A stretch of 64,000 nt of DNA from an uncultured Mediterraneibacter sp. (GTDB lineage Bacteria > Bacillota > Clostridia > Lachnospirales > Lachnospiraceae): assembly GCF_944377805.1 (NCBI RefSeq), contig NZ_CALWFZ010000003.1, positions 62,001 to 126,000 on the forward strand, in the 5' to 3' direction. Below are positions 34,733-44,274 of this stretch, in pieces. The notes under the pieces are model-generated. The model was not told the DNA's origin and ran no database searches. It saw only the letters and a list, made by a program, of their open reading frames with translations. The position numbers and the translations under genes were made by a program. The first letter of the stretch is position 1, and the number at the start of each line of letters is the position of its first letter.

Positions 34733-35656
34733 ATGGCAATCACAGCAGGAATGGTAAAAGAATTAAGAGAAATGACAGGCGCAGGAATGATGGACTGCAA
34801 GAAAGCCCTTACAGAGACAAACGGCGATATGGACGCAGCTGTTGAGTTCCTCAGAAAGAACGGACAGGCAAAGGCTGAGAAGAAAGCCGGAAGAATCGCA
34901 GCAGAGGGTATTGTTAAGACTGTTGTAAGAGACGACAAGGTTGCAGCTATCGTTGAGGTTAACTCTGAGACAGACTTCGTTGCAAAGAACGATGAGTTCC
35001 AGGGATTCGTTGATACAGTTGTAAATCAGGTTGCAGACAGCAATCCGGCTGACATGGACGCTTTCATGGCAGAGGCATGGGCAGCAGATACATCCAAGAC
35101 TGTAAAAGACGCTCTTGTAGAGAAGATTGCAGTTATCGGAGAGAACCTGAACATCAGAAGATTCGAGAGAGTAGAAGCTGAGAACGGATGCGTTGTATCC
35201 TACATTCACGGCGGCGGACGTATCGGTGTTCTCGTAGTTGCTGATACAGACGTAGTAAACGATGAGATCAAGACATGCCTGAAGAACGTAGCTATGCAGA
35301 TCGCAGCTATGTCTCCGAAGTATGTATCCCGTGATGAGGTATCTCAGGAGTACATGGATCACGAGAAAGAGATCCTTCTTGCTCAGGCTAAGAAAGAGAA
35401 CCCGGAGAAACCGGAAAATATCATCGAGAAGATGATCATCGGCCGTCTCAACAAAGAGATGAAAGAGATCTGTCTGCTTGATCAGGTATATGTACAGGAC
35501 AGCGATCTGACTGTTGCCAAGTATGTTGACAAAGTTGCAAAAGAGAACAACGCGAAAGTTGCGGTTAAGAAATTTGTCCGCTATGAGACAGGCGAAGGTA
35601 TCGAGAAGAAAGAAGAGAACTTCGCTGAGGAAGTAGCAAAACAGATGGGAAACTAA
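34733..35656 (+). CDS. tsf: Translation elongation factor Ts
   Basis: A 307-residue EF-Ts, the nucleotide exchange factor that releases GDP from EF-Tu. It has an N-terminal UBA-like domain (MAITAGMVKELREMTGAGMM, DCKKAL) and the core with the TDFVAKN motif contacting EF-Tu (SETDFVAKNDEF, about residue 78). It ends GEGIEKKEENFAEEVAKQMGN-like, normal for the family. Start ATG 34733 follows TGGAGGA. It shares the rpsB promoter and ends at a strong terminator. Confidence 0.98.
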   Translation: MAITAGMVKELREMTGAGMMDCKKALTETNGDMDAAVEFLRKNGQAKAEKKAGRIAAEGIVKTVVRDDKVAAIVEVNSETDFVAKNDEFQGFVDTVVNQVADSNPADMDAFMAEAWAADTSKTVKDALVEKIAVIGENLNIRRFERVEAENGCVVSYIHGGGRIGVLVVADTDVVNDEIKTCLKNVAMQIAAMSPKYVSRDEVSQEYMDHEKEILLAQAKKENPEKPENIIEKMIIGRLNKEMKEICLLDQVYVQDSDLTVAKYVDKVAKENNAKVAVKKFVRYETGEGIEKKEENFAEEVAKQMGN

Positions 35657-35681
35657 ACTCCGCACTGATATTGTAAAAGAT

Positions 35682-35726
35682 AAGCCCTTATAAATAGCGT
35701 GCATGCGCTGTTTATAAGGGCTTTTT
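35682..35726 (+). terminator. Intrinsic terminator after tsf
   Basis: A long stem (AAGCCCTTATAAA near 35682-35694 with TTTATAAGGGCTT near 35711-35723, extended by GCG/CGC) followed by TTTTT. Confidence 0.92.
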
Positions 35727-35834
35727 ATATCTGCCGGGGCTTTTTAAGAAAAACTTCATAATTTCCCTTCCAAAATATTCCATTTCATCCCGTAGAATCA
35801 TAAGAAAATATGCGAAAGAAAGGGGGAGAGCAAA

Positions 35835-36551
35835 ATAAGTGCGATCACGGTAAAGAATCTGTATAAACTCTACCGGGTGGGAGACTCTGTTGTCCGGGCG
35901 TTGGACGGCGTAAGTTTTGAGATCGGAAAAGGAGAATTCTGCGCGATTGTCGGTACAAGCGGCTCCGGAAAGTCGACGCTGCTCAACATGATGGCAGGAC
36001 TTGAGAAGCCGACGAAAGGCGAGATCATTGTAAACGGCAGCCATATTGAAGCGATGAAAGAAGACGAACTGGTTCGGTTTCGACGGGAAAATGTGGGATT
36101 TATCTTCCAGTCTTTTCATCTTCTCGGCACCATGAATGCTGTGGAAAATGTAGCGCTGCCGCTTACATTCCGGGGAGAACCGCCGAAGGAACGGCTTAAA
36201 AAGGCAGATCGGATGCTGTCTTTGGTAGGTCTTAAGGGACATAAAAACCATATGCCAAACCAGATGTCCGGAGGCCAGCAGCAGAGAGTGGGTGTGGCGA
36301 GAGCGCTCGTCTCAGCCCCGGCTATTATATATGCCGATGAACCTACAGGCAACCTGGATTCCCACACATCTGAAGAAGTCATGAGACTGATGAGAAAAGT
36401 TGTTCGTGAACAGGGGATGACTCTGGTGATGGTGACCCATGACAATCACCTGGCGGAATATGCGGATCGGGTGTTTCATATTATTGATGGCAGGATCGTG
36501 AAGATCGACGTAAACACATCCGGAATACATGAGGAAGGAAAGAGATTATGA
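35835..36551 (+). CDS. MacB/LolD-type ABC transporter ATPase, probable ATA start codon
   Basis: A 238-residue ATPase of the MacB/LolD family, with Walker A GTSGSGKST, Q-loop FIFQSFHL, signature MSGGQQQRVGVARAL, Walker B IIYADEPTGNLDS and H-loop VTHD. The conserved N-terminal strand (SAITVKNLYKLYRVGDSVVR) is encoded upstream of the first standard start (GTG 35877) and lacks any in-frame ATG/GTG/TTG down to a stop at 35793. AGGGGGAG (35821-35828) sits six bases before ATA at 35835, so I place the start there. The next gene overlaps by four bases. With the following secreted protein and FtsX-type permease it forms a mechanotransmission-type ABC unit; export or envelope signalling is the likely role. 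Confidence 0.85.
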   Translation: MSAITVKNLYKLYRVGDSVVRALDGVSFEIGKGEFCAIVGTSGSGKSTLLNMMAGLEKPTKGEIIVNGSHIEAMKEDELVRFRRENVGFIFQSFHLLGTMNAVENVALPLTFRGEPPKERLKKADRMLSLVGLKGHKNHMPNQMSGGQQQRVGVARALVSAPAIIYADEPTGNLDSHTSEEVMRLMRKVVREQGMTLVMVTHDNHLAEYADRVFHIIDGRIVKIDVNTSGIHEEGKRL

Positions 36552-38167
36552 GATATTTCAGAAAAACGGTGTCTCTGCTGCTTGGCATGATTTTGGTACT
36601 GAGCATGTCTGCTTCGGCGGTATACGCGCAGGTGAATTCTGCTTCAGAGACAAAAACTTTAAATCAGATTACTCTGAGCGTCGGAGACGGACAGCAGACG
36701 CCCACTTACAAAGCGGGAGAGAAAGCGGAACTGAAGATTAATGTTCTGAATAAGGGAAACGTAGACGCGCAGAACGTGACGGTTACTCCGGTGATAAGCA
36801 GTACGGAAGACTGGCCTTTTGACATAGACCAGCTCAATTATGACCGGAATCTGGGCGAGATCAAAGCCGGCGGACAGGCGTCGGCCTCCTGGGGAAGCGG
36901 AGACGGAAAACTGACGGTTCGCAGTGATGTGACCGGAAAATCCTATAAGCTGGTGTTTAAACTTACTTATGACGACGGCAAGAACGCATATGAGGCAGAG
37001 AGATATGTGTTCGTAAAAACTGAGGCGAAGAAGAGCGCGTCAGGGAACGGAAACGCAGGAAACAGCCAGAGCGGTTCCCAGACAGGCGGATCTCAGGCGG
37101 GAGGCACATCCGGCGGAGCCGGCACATCTGATCCCGGATACGGCGGATATAGTGTATCCGACGGCGGAGCCGGATATGCGGATATTTCTAACGGGGATCC
37201 TGTTCCTGTTGGGGGAGACGCTTCGGGAGGCGGCTCGGACGGTTCGGTCCCCCGCGTGATCGTAACGGGTTTTGACACAGAGCCGGGTGTGGTGAAAGCA
37301 GGGACTGATTTTAAGCTTGTGATTCATCTGAAGAATACGTCAAAAAAGACAGCAGTCACAAACATGCTTTTCAATCTCCAGGCGCCGGCCACGGGAGAGG
37401 GCGAGGCTGCTGAAGCTCCGGCGTTTCTGCCGGCCTCCGGTTCCAATTCCATTTATCTGGAGAAAATACCGGCGAACGGAACGAAAGATATTTCCATAGA
37501 TCTGAACAGTCGTGCGGATCTGATTCAAAAGCCATACAGTATTACGATGTCGATGAAGTATGAGGACTCAAATGCTTCCCAGTTTGAAGCTGAATCCAGC
37601 CTTGCGATTCCGGTGACGCAGGAGGCCAGATTTGAATTCAGCGATATTCGGATCATGCCGGACGAGGTGGCTGTGGGCGAAGAAGCTAATATTACATGCA
37701 GTCTGTACAACCTGGGCAGAGTAAAGATGTACAATGTGAAGGCCCGGTTTGAGGGAGAAGCTGTAGAGGGAGAAGAGCAGTTCATCGGAAACCTGGAATC
37801 CGGAGCAACGGGCAATATAGACAGCATTGTGACTGCGGCTGCGGAATCTTATGATGAGGATAACTGTAAACTTGTTCTGACCTATGAGGACGACGCGGGC
37901 AAACAATATACCGTAGAACAGCCTTTTACAATGACAGTCACAGCAGAAATGGAGATGGATGACATGGAGATGATGACGGACATGCCGGAAGAGGCGGGGA
38001 GTCCGGTGGGCATTGTCGCGGCAGTTATCGTGGTTCTGGCAGTGGCTGCGGGAATAACGGCAGCGGTATTGTTAAAGATCAGAAAGAGAAAGAGCCGATC
38101 GTTGGAAGAGGAGGAATTGATGGATGAGGTGGAGCGATTTACTGAGGATGAGCGCCGAGAGCCTTAA
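36548..38167 (+). CDS. Secreted, membrane-anchored CARDB-like protein of the ABC triad
   Basis: A 539-residue envelope protein: signal peptide (residues 1-27, ending VYAQ), a first Ig-like/CARDB-type domain (about 35-155, with LKINVLNKGNVDAQNVTV), a Gly/Ser-rich low-complexity linker (about 160-235), two more such domains (about 236-345 and 350-470, each with the VKAGTDFKLVIHLKNTSKKT-type opening), an acidic Met-rich stretch, a C-terminal membrane helix (VGIVAAVIVVLAVAAGITAA) and a basic cytoplasmic tail. CARDB-like domains bind ligands or other proteins outside the cell. It is locked between ATPase and permease genes (4-bp and 44-bp overlaps), so it likely works as their extracellular adaptor. 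No exact function known. Confidence 0.8.
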   Translation: MRYFRKTVSLLLGMILVLSMSASAVYAQVNSASETKTLNQITLSVGDGQQTPTYKAGEKAELKINVLNKGNVDAQNVTVTPVISSTEDWPFDIDQLNYDRNLGEIKAGGQASASWGSGDGKLTVRSDVTGKSYKLVFKLTYDDGKNAYEAERYVFVKTEAKKSASGNGNAGNSQSGSQTGGSQAGGTSGGAGTSDPGYGGYSVSDGGAGYADISNGDPVPVGGDASGGGSDGSVPRVIVTGFDTEPGVVKAGTDFKLVIHLKNTSKKTAVTNMLFNLQAPATGEGEAAEAPAFLPASGSNSIYLEKIPANGTKDISIDLNSRADLIQKPYSITMSMKYEDSNASQFEAESSLAIPVTQEARFEFSDIRIMPDEVAVGEEANITCSLYNLGRVKMYNVKARFEGEAVEGEEQFIGNLESGATGNIDSIVTAAAESYDEDNCKLVLTYEDDAGKQYTVEQPFTMTVTAEMEMDDMEMMTDMPEEAGSPVGIVAAVIVVLAVAAGITAAVLLKIRKRKSRSLEEEELMDEVERFTEDERREP

Positions 38168-39545
38168 ACGGCGGAAACTAAGAGCTTTCCTTACGATCCT
38201 CGGAGTTGTGATCGGTACGGCTTCTATCGTTGTTATGATCTCTCTGGGTCTGGGGCTCCAGCAGTCCATGTATGAGCAGATGGAAATGGACGGCGGAACG
38301 ACCGGACTTACAGTTAGCGGGAAGTCCGGCGATATGATGTACAGTTCTTCCTACGGGAATATGAGCAGTGAAGAAGAGTCTGACAAGTATATTACAGATG
38401 AGACAGTTAAAGAACTGAAAATGCTGGAACATGTCAGAAGTGCTGCTCCGGTGCTTACTTATTCCGCTCTTGCCCTGCAGGGAAAATATGAAGGAAACAT
38501 ACAGCTGTATGGCACCACCGGAGAGGCTTTGGAGTGGATGAATCCGGAACTGGAACCGGGAGGACGTCTGCCGGATGCGGACAGCGCTGAACTGGAGCTT
38601 TTGTTCGGAAACATGGTCATTATGGATTTTACTGAAAAAGGAACGGGCAAGGGATACTGGGACACCGGAGAATTGCCGGATATTGATCTGGCGAGAGACA
38701 AATTCTTTGTAATTCTTGATTCAGACAGCTATTATCAGCAGCAGGAAAGCAGCGGTATGAGCATGGAAAGCTCGGGGGATGAGAGCGGAAATGGTGACTC
38801 CAATACCGTGAAGACGCCGAAGAAGTATGTCCTGAGTGCGTGCGGCGAAATCGCGGGAGGAATGGAGTCGTACAACAGCAATTCTTACTATGTGCTGTGC
38901 GATATTTATAAGCTCAAGGAGTATCTTCAGAAGGAATTCCGTGGGCGTGCGATCCCCGGACAGCCCACTACCCAGAGTGGAAAACCATACAGCCAGTTCG
39001 TCTATTCTTCCGTGTCTGTTCAGGCGGATGATATGGAACATGTGGATGAACTGGCGCAGACGATCCGAGGCATGGGGTATAATGTCTCCACCAATGTTGA
39101 GTATATCAACGGCATGAAGAAGACGCTGGGCATGGTGCAGGCGGTGCTTGGAGGAATCGGGGCAGTGTCTCTGCTCGTGGCAGCCATCGGGATTGCGAAT
39201 ACAATGATGATGTCTATCTACGAGAGGACGAAGGAAATCGGGGTTATGAAAGTAATCGGATGCGGCCTGAAGAATATCCGGCAGCTGTTTCTTCTGGAAG
39301 CGGCGTTCATCGGGTTTATCGGAGGTATAGCCGGTAATGTTCTGAGTTTTGTGATCTCGGGAATTATCAATATGCTCATTCCGGCTGAGAGTCTGTGGGG
39401 CACGGCGGGAAATATTTCCTATATTCCGTTCTGGCTTATACTGGCGTCTATGGGATTTGCCGTGCTTGTAGGCATGGCGGCAGGATATTTCCCGGCGGTT
39501 CGCGCTATGAGGCTCAGTCCGCTGGCGGCGATTCGGAATGAATAG
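38124..39545 (+). CDS. FtsX/MacB-type ABC transporter permease
   Basis: A 473-residue permease: an N-terminal membrane helix (RKLRAFLTILGVVIGTASIV), a large extracellular MacB-PCD-like domain (about residues 60-310), then three helices containing the FtsX domain (GIANTMMMSIYERTKEIGVM near 360) and the C-terminal PAVRAMRLSPLAAIRNE motif typical of the family. It pairs with the 35835-36551 ATPase. MacB-like proteins do not form a classical channel but transmit force to the outside. It begins inside the preceding gene with AGGAGG upstream. An intrinsic terminator follows, so the triad is one operon. Confidence 0.92.
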   Translation: MRWSDLLRMSAESLKRRKLRAFLTILGVVIGTASIVVMISLGLGLQQSMYEQMEMDGGTTGLTVSGKSGDMMYSSSYGNMSSEEESDKYITDETVKELKMLEHVRSAAPVLTYSALALQGKYEGNIQLYGTTGEALEWMNPELEPGGRLPDADSAELELLFGNMVIMDFTEKGTGKGYWDTGELPDIDLARDKFFVILDSDSYYQQQESSGMSMESSGDESGNGDSNTVKTPKKYVLSACGEIAGGMESYNSNSYYVLCDIYKLKEYLQKEFRGRAIPGQPTTQSGKPYSQFVYSSVSVQADDMEHVDELAQTIRGMGYNVSTNVEYINGMKKTLGMVQAVLGGIGAVSLLVAAIGIANTMMMSIYERTKEIGVMKVIGCGLKNIRQLFLLEAAFIGFIGGIAGNVLSFVISGIINMLIPAESLWGTAGNISYIPFWLILASMGFAVLVGMAAGYFPAVRAMRLSPLAAIRNE

Positions 39546-39567
39546 GGCGTAAGATGAATGAAAGAAA

Positions 39568-39615
39568 AAGTTGTATTGCTTTTTGCCGAAAAAAGCAATA
39601 CAACTTCTTATTTTA
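39568..39615 (+). terminator. Intrinsic terminator after the ABC triad
   Basis: AAGTTGTATTGC...GCAATACAACTT form a stem (about 39568-39606), followed by CTTATTTTAT. Confidence 0.88.
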
Positions 39616-39653
39616 TGCCAAAAATATAATGCGATATTTGGAAATATTGCGAC

Positions 39654-39682
39654 TTGTATTGAAAGTTGTTATGTTGTATCAT
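39654..39682 (+). promoter_or_regulatory. Candidate promoter of the ara operon
   Basis: -35 TTGTAT (39654-39659), 17-bp spacer, -10 TATCAT (39677-39682). TTGTAT recurs at 39675-39680, overlapping the -10 box, and might be a repressor half-site. Confidence 0.5.
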
Positions 39683-39749
39683 GATCTCATAGGATTCATA
39701 ACCGTGTTTCCGGCAGGGGTCAGAGGACATAAGGAAAGGGGGACGGCAA

Positions 39750-40856
39750 ATGGGAAAAAAGTACGAACAGATCGTTGCCTGGGTACAGGGGGAGATCGAG
39801 AGCGGACGTTTCAGCCGCGGCGCACGTCTCCCTTCGGAAAACGAGATGATGGAGCGGTTTGGTGTAAGCCGGCAGACGGTCCGGCGGGCAATGGAAGAAC
39901 TGACCGGCAAAGGAATCGTAGAAGGGAGAAGAGGGAGCGGTACATTTGTGACGGTGAACACCCGCAGATACACGGGAAAGGAGATTCGGATCGCGGTGAT
40001 GCTGACCTATGTGGATACATACATTTTCCCGGCTATGATAAAGGGAATGGAGTCCGTGCTTTCTCAGGAGGGGTGTACGCTTCAGATCTCTGTAACAAAC
40101 AATGCGGTGGAAAAGGAGCGGATGCTGTTAAAAGAGTTTATCCGAACACAGTCGGTAGACGGAGTGATCGCGGAGACTGTAAAGAGCGCCCTTCCAAACC
40201 CGAATCTGGAACTGTACAAAGAACTGGAGCATGTCGGGATACCGGTACTGTTTGTCAATAGTTTTTATCAGGAACTTGATATACCGCATGTCAGCATGGA
40301 CGACAGGCGTGCGGGATATCTCGCGGCAAGGCATCTGATTGAATGCGGCCATACCCGCATCGGAGGTATCTTCAAGTCTGATGACGGACAGGGACATTTA
40401 AGATATGCCGGTTACACCCAGGCTTTGATGGAGAGTGACATCAAAGTCCGGGGAGACCAGATTATATGGATTGATACCGAGGAGCTCCGGGAGATGCAGG
40501 AGGAGGGGACGAGATTTCTGAAACGTCTGAAAGACTGCACTGCCTGCGTCTGCTACAATGATGATACCGCCTATAAACTTGTCGGCATGTTTCAGAAAGC
40601 GGGCAGGCGTGTTCCGGATCAGATGTCCATTGTCGGAATTGACAACTCCGCGCTCTCAAAACTGTGTTCGGTTCCCCTGACTTCGGTCAATAATCCAGTG
40701 GAGAGTCTGGGGAGAACTGCCGCGGACAAGATGGTGGGAGCCCTCTGCCGCCGGGAAAAGATGGGATCAACGGAATTTGAGCCTGAACTGATTATGCGAA
40801 ACTCTGTGCAGGTGCTCAGAGAGATATGTGGTAATACTGAATATTCATATACATGA
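39750..40856 (+). CDS. araR: AraR-type arabinose operon repressor (GntR DNA-binding, LacI-like sensor)
   Basis: A 368-residue chimera typical of AraR: a GntR-class winged helix at the N-terminus ([20 protein letters not shown], then [20 protein letters not shown]) joined to a periplasmic-binding-protein-like sensor domain of LacI/GalR type (from about residue 80, with [31 protein letters not shown] and [15 protein letters not shown]). AraR proteins leave their operators when L-arabinose binds. It is the first gene of the run araR-araD-araA, 13 bp before araD, so it probably represses its own operon. AAAGGGGGA precedes the ATG. Confidence 0.93.
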   Translation: MGKKYEQIVAWVQGEIESGRFSRGARLPSENEMMERFGVSRQTVRRAMEELTGKGIVEGRRGSGTFVTVNTRRYTGKEIRIAVMLTYVDTYIFPAMIKGMESVLSQEGCTLQISVTNNAVEKERMLLKEFIRTQSVDGVIAETVKSALPNPNLELYKELEHVGIPVLFVNSFYQELDIPHVSMDDRRAGYLAARHLIECGHTRIGGIFKSDDGQGHLRYAGYTQALMESDIKVRGDQIIWIDTEELREMQEEGTRFLKRLKDCTACVCYNDDTAYKLVGMFQKAGRRVPDQMSIVGIDNSALSKLCSVPLTSVNNPVESLGRTAADKMVGALCRREKMGSTEFEPELIMRNSVQVLREICGNTEYSYT

Positions 40857-40869
40857 AAGGAGAATTATT

Positions 40870-41574
40870 ATGCTGGAAGAACTGAAACAAAAAGTGTATG
40901 AGGCAAACATGCAGCTTCCCAAATACGGCCTTGTGACGTTCACCTGGGGGAATGTAAGCGGAATTGACCGCGAGAGCGGCCTGCTTGTTATCAAACCAAG
41001 CGGTGTGGAGTATGACAGGCTTCGTCCGGAAGACATGGTTGTCGTAGATCTTGAAGGGAACAAGGTAGAAGGAAAATATAATCCGTCTTCTGACACCCCG
41101 ACCCATGTTGTCTTATACAACCGCTTTTCTGAGGTCGGAGGAGTGGTGCATACTCATTCAGCATGGGCCACGAGCTGGGCTCAGGCAGGAAGAGCGATTC
41201 CATGTTATGGAACGACGCATGCAGACTACATTTACGGTGAGGTTCCGTGCGTCAGAAATCTGACGGCGGAAGAAATAGAGGAAGCATATGAAAAAAATAC
41301 CGGTGTTCTGATTGCGGATGAATTTGAACGCAGAAATAAAGATTATAATGCGGTGCCGGCTGTACTGTGTAAGAACCACGGTGTATTTACCTGGGGGAAG
41401 GACGCCCATGAGGCGGTTCACAATGCCGTGGTGGCGGAGGAAGTGGCAAAGATGGCGGCCCGGTGCGAGATGATCAATCCAAACGTGAAACCGGCTCCAC
41501 AGGAACTTCAGGATAAGCATTATTACCGGAAACACGGAGCGAATGCATATTACGGACAGCCTGAAGGTATCTGA
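40870..41574 (+). CDS. araD: L-ribulose-5-phosphate 4-epimerase
   Basis: A 234-residue class II aldolase-fold enzyme converting L-ribulose 5-phosphate to D-xylulose 5-phosphate. The zinc ligands appear in [20 protein letters not shown] (two His) and in the distal HTHADY-like TTHADYIYG and KNHGVFTWG segments; the phosphate-binding [10 protein letters not shown] and KPSGVEY motifs are near the N-terminus. Start ATG 40870 follows AAAGGAG by six bases; an upstream in-frame ATG overlaps araR and lacks conservation. Third step of the pathway after AraA and AraB. Confidence 0.96.
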   Translation: MLEELKQKVYEANMQLPKYGLVTFTWGNVSGIDRESGLLVIKPSGVEYDRLRPEDMVVVDLEGNKVEGKYNPSSDTPTHVVLYNRFSEVGGVVHTHSAWATSWAQAGRAIPCYGTTHADYIYGEVPCVRNLTAEEIEEAYEKNTGVLIADEFERRNKDYNAVPAVLCKNHGVFTWGKDAHEAVHNAVVAEEVAKMAARCEMINPNVKPAPQELQDKHYYRKHGANAYYGQPEGI

Positions 41575-41622
41575 AGGTAAAAGGTTCTGGAAATAAAATC
41601 TATTCACGAGGAGGATATTAAG

Positions 41623-43122
41623 ATGTTAAAAAGAAAAGAGTACAAATTCTGGTTTTGCACAGGGTCTCAGGATCTTTACGGTGATGAGTGCCTCTCTCAT
41701 GTGGCGGAGCATTCGCGTATTATCGTGGAGAAGCTGAACGAATCGGGAAACCTTCCGTATGAGGTAGTCTTAAAGCCGACACTGATTACAAATGAACTGA
41801 TCCGAAAGACGTTCAACGAGGCGAATATGGATGAAAACTGCGCCGGTATCATCACATGGATGCACACGTTTTCTCCGGCGAAATCATGGATATTAGGACT
41901 GCAGGAGTACAGAAAACCTCTGCTCCATCTGCACACGCAGTTCAACCGTGAGATCCCTTATGACACGATTGATATGGATTTTATGAACGAAAATCAGTCT
42001 GCCCACGGAGGACGTGAGTACGGCCACATTTTCACCCGCATGGGAATTGAGAGAAAGGTAATCGTAGGCTACTGGGAGGATGAGAACATTCAGAACAAGA
42101 TTGCTTCCTGGATGCGTACTGCGGTAGGAGTCATTGAGAGCAGTCATGTGCGCGTGATGCGTGTGGCGGACAATATGAGAAATGTCGCCGTGACAGACGG
42201 AGATAAAGTGGAGGCCCAGATCAAGTTCGGATGGGAAGTGGACGCCTATCCGGTCAATGAGATTGCGGAAGCTGTCTCTGCTGTGTCTAAGAGCGATATA
42301 AAGGCTCTCACTGATGAATATTATGATACATATGACATTATTCTTGAGGGCAGAGATCCGGAGGAATTCCGCCGCCATGTGGCAGTGCAGGCTCAGATCG
42401 AGATCGGATTCGAGCGTTTCCTGGAGGAGAAAAATTATCAGGCGATTGTTACCCACTTCGGCGATCTGGGAAGTTTAAAGCAGCTTCCGGGGCTTGCGAT
42501 TCAGAGGCTGATGCAGAAAGGCTATGGCTTCGGCGCGGAGGGAGACTGGAAGACAGCCGCTATGGTGCGGATCATGAAAATTATGACAGAGGGCATGAAA
42601 GACGCAAAAGGAACTTCTTTTATGGAGGACTACACATACAATCTGGTTCCGGGCAAAGAAGGTATTCTTCAGGCTCATATGCTGGAGGTGTGTCCGACGA
42701 TCTCTGAGGGTCCTGTCGGCATTAAGGTTCAGCCGTTGTCTATGGGTGACAGAGAAGATCCTGCGAGACTTGTGTTTACTGCCAAGACAGGCCCGGCGGT
42801 TGCCACATCCCTGATCGATCTGGGAGACAGATTCCGCCTGATCATCAACGATGTCAACTGTAAGAAGACAGACAAACCGATGCCGAAACTTCCGGTAGCG
42901 ACTGCTTTCTGGACTCCGGAGCCGAACTTGCAGACAGGCGCGGAAGCGTGGATTCTCTGCGGCGGCGCGCATCATACAGCTTTCTCCTATGACCTGACCA
43001 GTGAACAGATGGGAGACTGGGCGGCTGCTATGGGAATTGAGGCAGTTTATATTGACAAAGACACTACGATCAGAAATCTCAAAAATGAGCTGAGATGGAA
43101 CGATGCGGCCTACAGAAAATAA
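41623..43122 (+). CDS. araA: L-arabinose isomerase
   Basis: A 499-residue AraA, normal length, interconverting L-arabinose and L-ribulose with a manganese ion. Family markers: EYKFWFCTGSQDLYGDE at the start, WMHTFSPAKSWI near residue 90, LHTQFNRE, and the catalytic/metal region FMEDYTYNLVPGKEGILQAH (Glu307-region) with the C-terminal GGAHHTAFSY segment (His pair). It is 48 bp behind araD in the same operon, with GAGGAGG upstream of the ATG. No terminator is visible behind it, so ddh and araB may also be read from the ara promoter. Confidence 0.98.
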   Translation: MLKRKEYKFWFCTGSQDLYGDECLSHVAEHSRIIVEKLNESGNLPYEVVLKPTLITNELIRKTFNEANMDENCAGIITWMHTFSPAKSWILGLQEYRKPLLHLHTQFNREIPYDTIDMDFMNENQSAHGGREYGHIFTRMGIERKVIVGYWEDENIQNKIASWMRTAVGVIESSHVRVMRVADNMRNVAVTDGDKVEAQIKFGWEVDAYPVNEIAEAVSAVSKSDIKALTDEYYDTYDIILEGRDPEEFRRHVAVQAQIEIGFERFLEEKNYQAIVTHFGDLGSLKQLPGLAIQRLMQKGYGFGAEGDWKTAAMVRIMKIMTEGMKDAKGTSFMEDYTYNLVPGKEGILQAHMLEVCPTISEGPVGIKVQPLSMGDREDPARLVFTAKTGPAVATSLIDLGDRFRLIINDVNCKKTDKPMPKLPVATAFWTPEPNLQTGAEAWILCGGAHHTAFSYDLTSEQMGDWAAAMGIEAVYIDKDTTIRNLKNELRWNDAAYRK

Positions 43123-43127
43123 ATGAA

Positions 43128-43156
43128 TTGAAAACTGCTCTTTCCAACGGTATAAT
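43128..43156 (+). promoter_or_regulatory. Internal promoter in front of ddh
   Basis: -35 TTGAAA (43128-43133), 17-bp spacer, -10 TATAAT (43151-43156), starting six bases after the araA stop. This gives ddh an arabinose-independent promoter. Confidence 0.75.
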
Positions 43157-43200
43157 AACAGCAGATCATTACTATAAGAAACGATAAAGGAGCAGAAAAT

Positions 43201-44187
43201 ATGAGCATTAGAATTGGTATTTTAGGGTATGGAAATCTGGGAAAAGGAGTAGAGTGCGCGATCAGACAGAATCCGGATACAGAGCTGGCGGCAGTATTTA
43301 CCAGACGCCGTCCGGAAGATGTTTCGGTACTGACAGAAGGAGTTCCAGTGTGCGGTATCGGCGACGCGGTAAAGTGGACGGATAAGATTGATGTTATGAT
43401 TCTCTGCGGCGGAAGCGCTACGGATCTGCCGGAGCAGACTCCCGAGTTTGCCCGGATGTTCAACGTGATTGACAGTTTCGATACACATGCCAGGATTCCC
43501 GAGCATTTTGCGAATGTGGATGCGGCGGCGAAGGAAGGCGGCAAAGTGGGTATCATCTCAGTAGGCTGGGATCCGGGAATGTTTTCACTCAACCGCCTGT
43601 ATGCGAACGCGATCCTCCCGGACGGCAAAGACTATACATTCTGGGGCAAGGGCGTCAGCCAGGGCCACTCTGACGCTGTCCGCAGAGTTGCGGGAGTGAA
43701 AGATGCGAAACAATACACCATACCGGTAGAGGCTGCTCTTGAAGCGGTCAGGAACGGGGAGAATCCTGAGCTTGGCACACGCCAGAAACACACGAGAGAG
43801 TGCTTTGTCGTTCTTGAGGAGGGCGCGGACGCGGCGAAAGTGGAGAAAGAGATCAGGGAAATGCCAAACTATTTCTCTGACTATGATACAACGGTTCATT
43901 TCATCAGCGGGGAAGAGCTAAAAAGAGACCACAGCGGCATCCCCCACGGAGGCTTTGTTTTAAGAAGCGGCAGAACCGGTATGAATTGTGAGAACAGCCA
44001 CCTGATCGAGTACAGCCTGAAGCTGGATTCCAATCCGGAATTTACGGCATCCGTGCTGCTGGCATACGCACGGGCTGCCTACAGACTGTCACAGGAGGGG
44101 CAGAGCGGATGCAAAACAGTGTTCGATATTGCCCCGGCATACTTAAGCGCAAAGAGCGGGGAAGAACTCAGAAAGATAATGCTGTAA
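43201..44187 (+). CDS. ddh: meso-Diaminopimelate D-dehydrogenase
   Basis: A 328-residue NADPH-dependent enzyme making meso-diaminopimelate from tetrahydrodipicolinate in one step, bypassing the succinylase/acetylase route to lysine and peptidoglycan. Rossmann motif GILGYGNLGKGVE at the N-terminus; CGGSATDLPEQ, STGWDPG-like SVGWDPGMFSLNR, WGKGVSQGHSDAVRR and IPHGGFVLRSG match Corynebacterium glutamicum Ddh block by block. AAAGGAG precedes the ATG. It lies between araA and araB, with its own consensus promoter directly upstream, so its placement inside the arabinose genes is probably incidental to arabinose use. Confidence 0.96.
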   Translation: MSIRIGILGYGNLGKGVECAIRQNPDTELAAVFTRRRPEDVSVLTEGVPVCGIGDAVKWTDKIDVMILCGGSATDLPEQTPEFARMFNVIDSFDTHARIPEHFANVDAAAKEGGKVGIISVGWDPGMFSLNRLYANAILPDGKDYTFWGKGVSQGHSDAVRRVAGVKDAKQYTIPVEAALEAVRNGENPELGTRQKHTRECFVVLEEGADAAKVEKEIREMPNYFSDYDTTVHFISGEELKRDHSGIPHGGFVLRSGRTGMNCENSHLIEYSLKLDSNPEFTASVLLAYARAAYRLSQEGQSGCKTVFDIAPAYLSAKSGEELRKIML

Positions 44188-44274
44188 ACCGGACGATCGG
44201 CAGGCAGGCGTGTACTGCCTGCTGATCTCTGTAAAATCAAAAGTAAATAATAAAAGAAAAGGAGGAGTGCGGGA

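Noticed and set aside
34763-35704. Minus-strand frame of 313 codons over tsf
   Set aside because: Antisense to tsf, Leu/Cys/Ser-rich with no domain; a by-product of the biased codon use in tsf.
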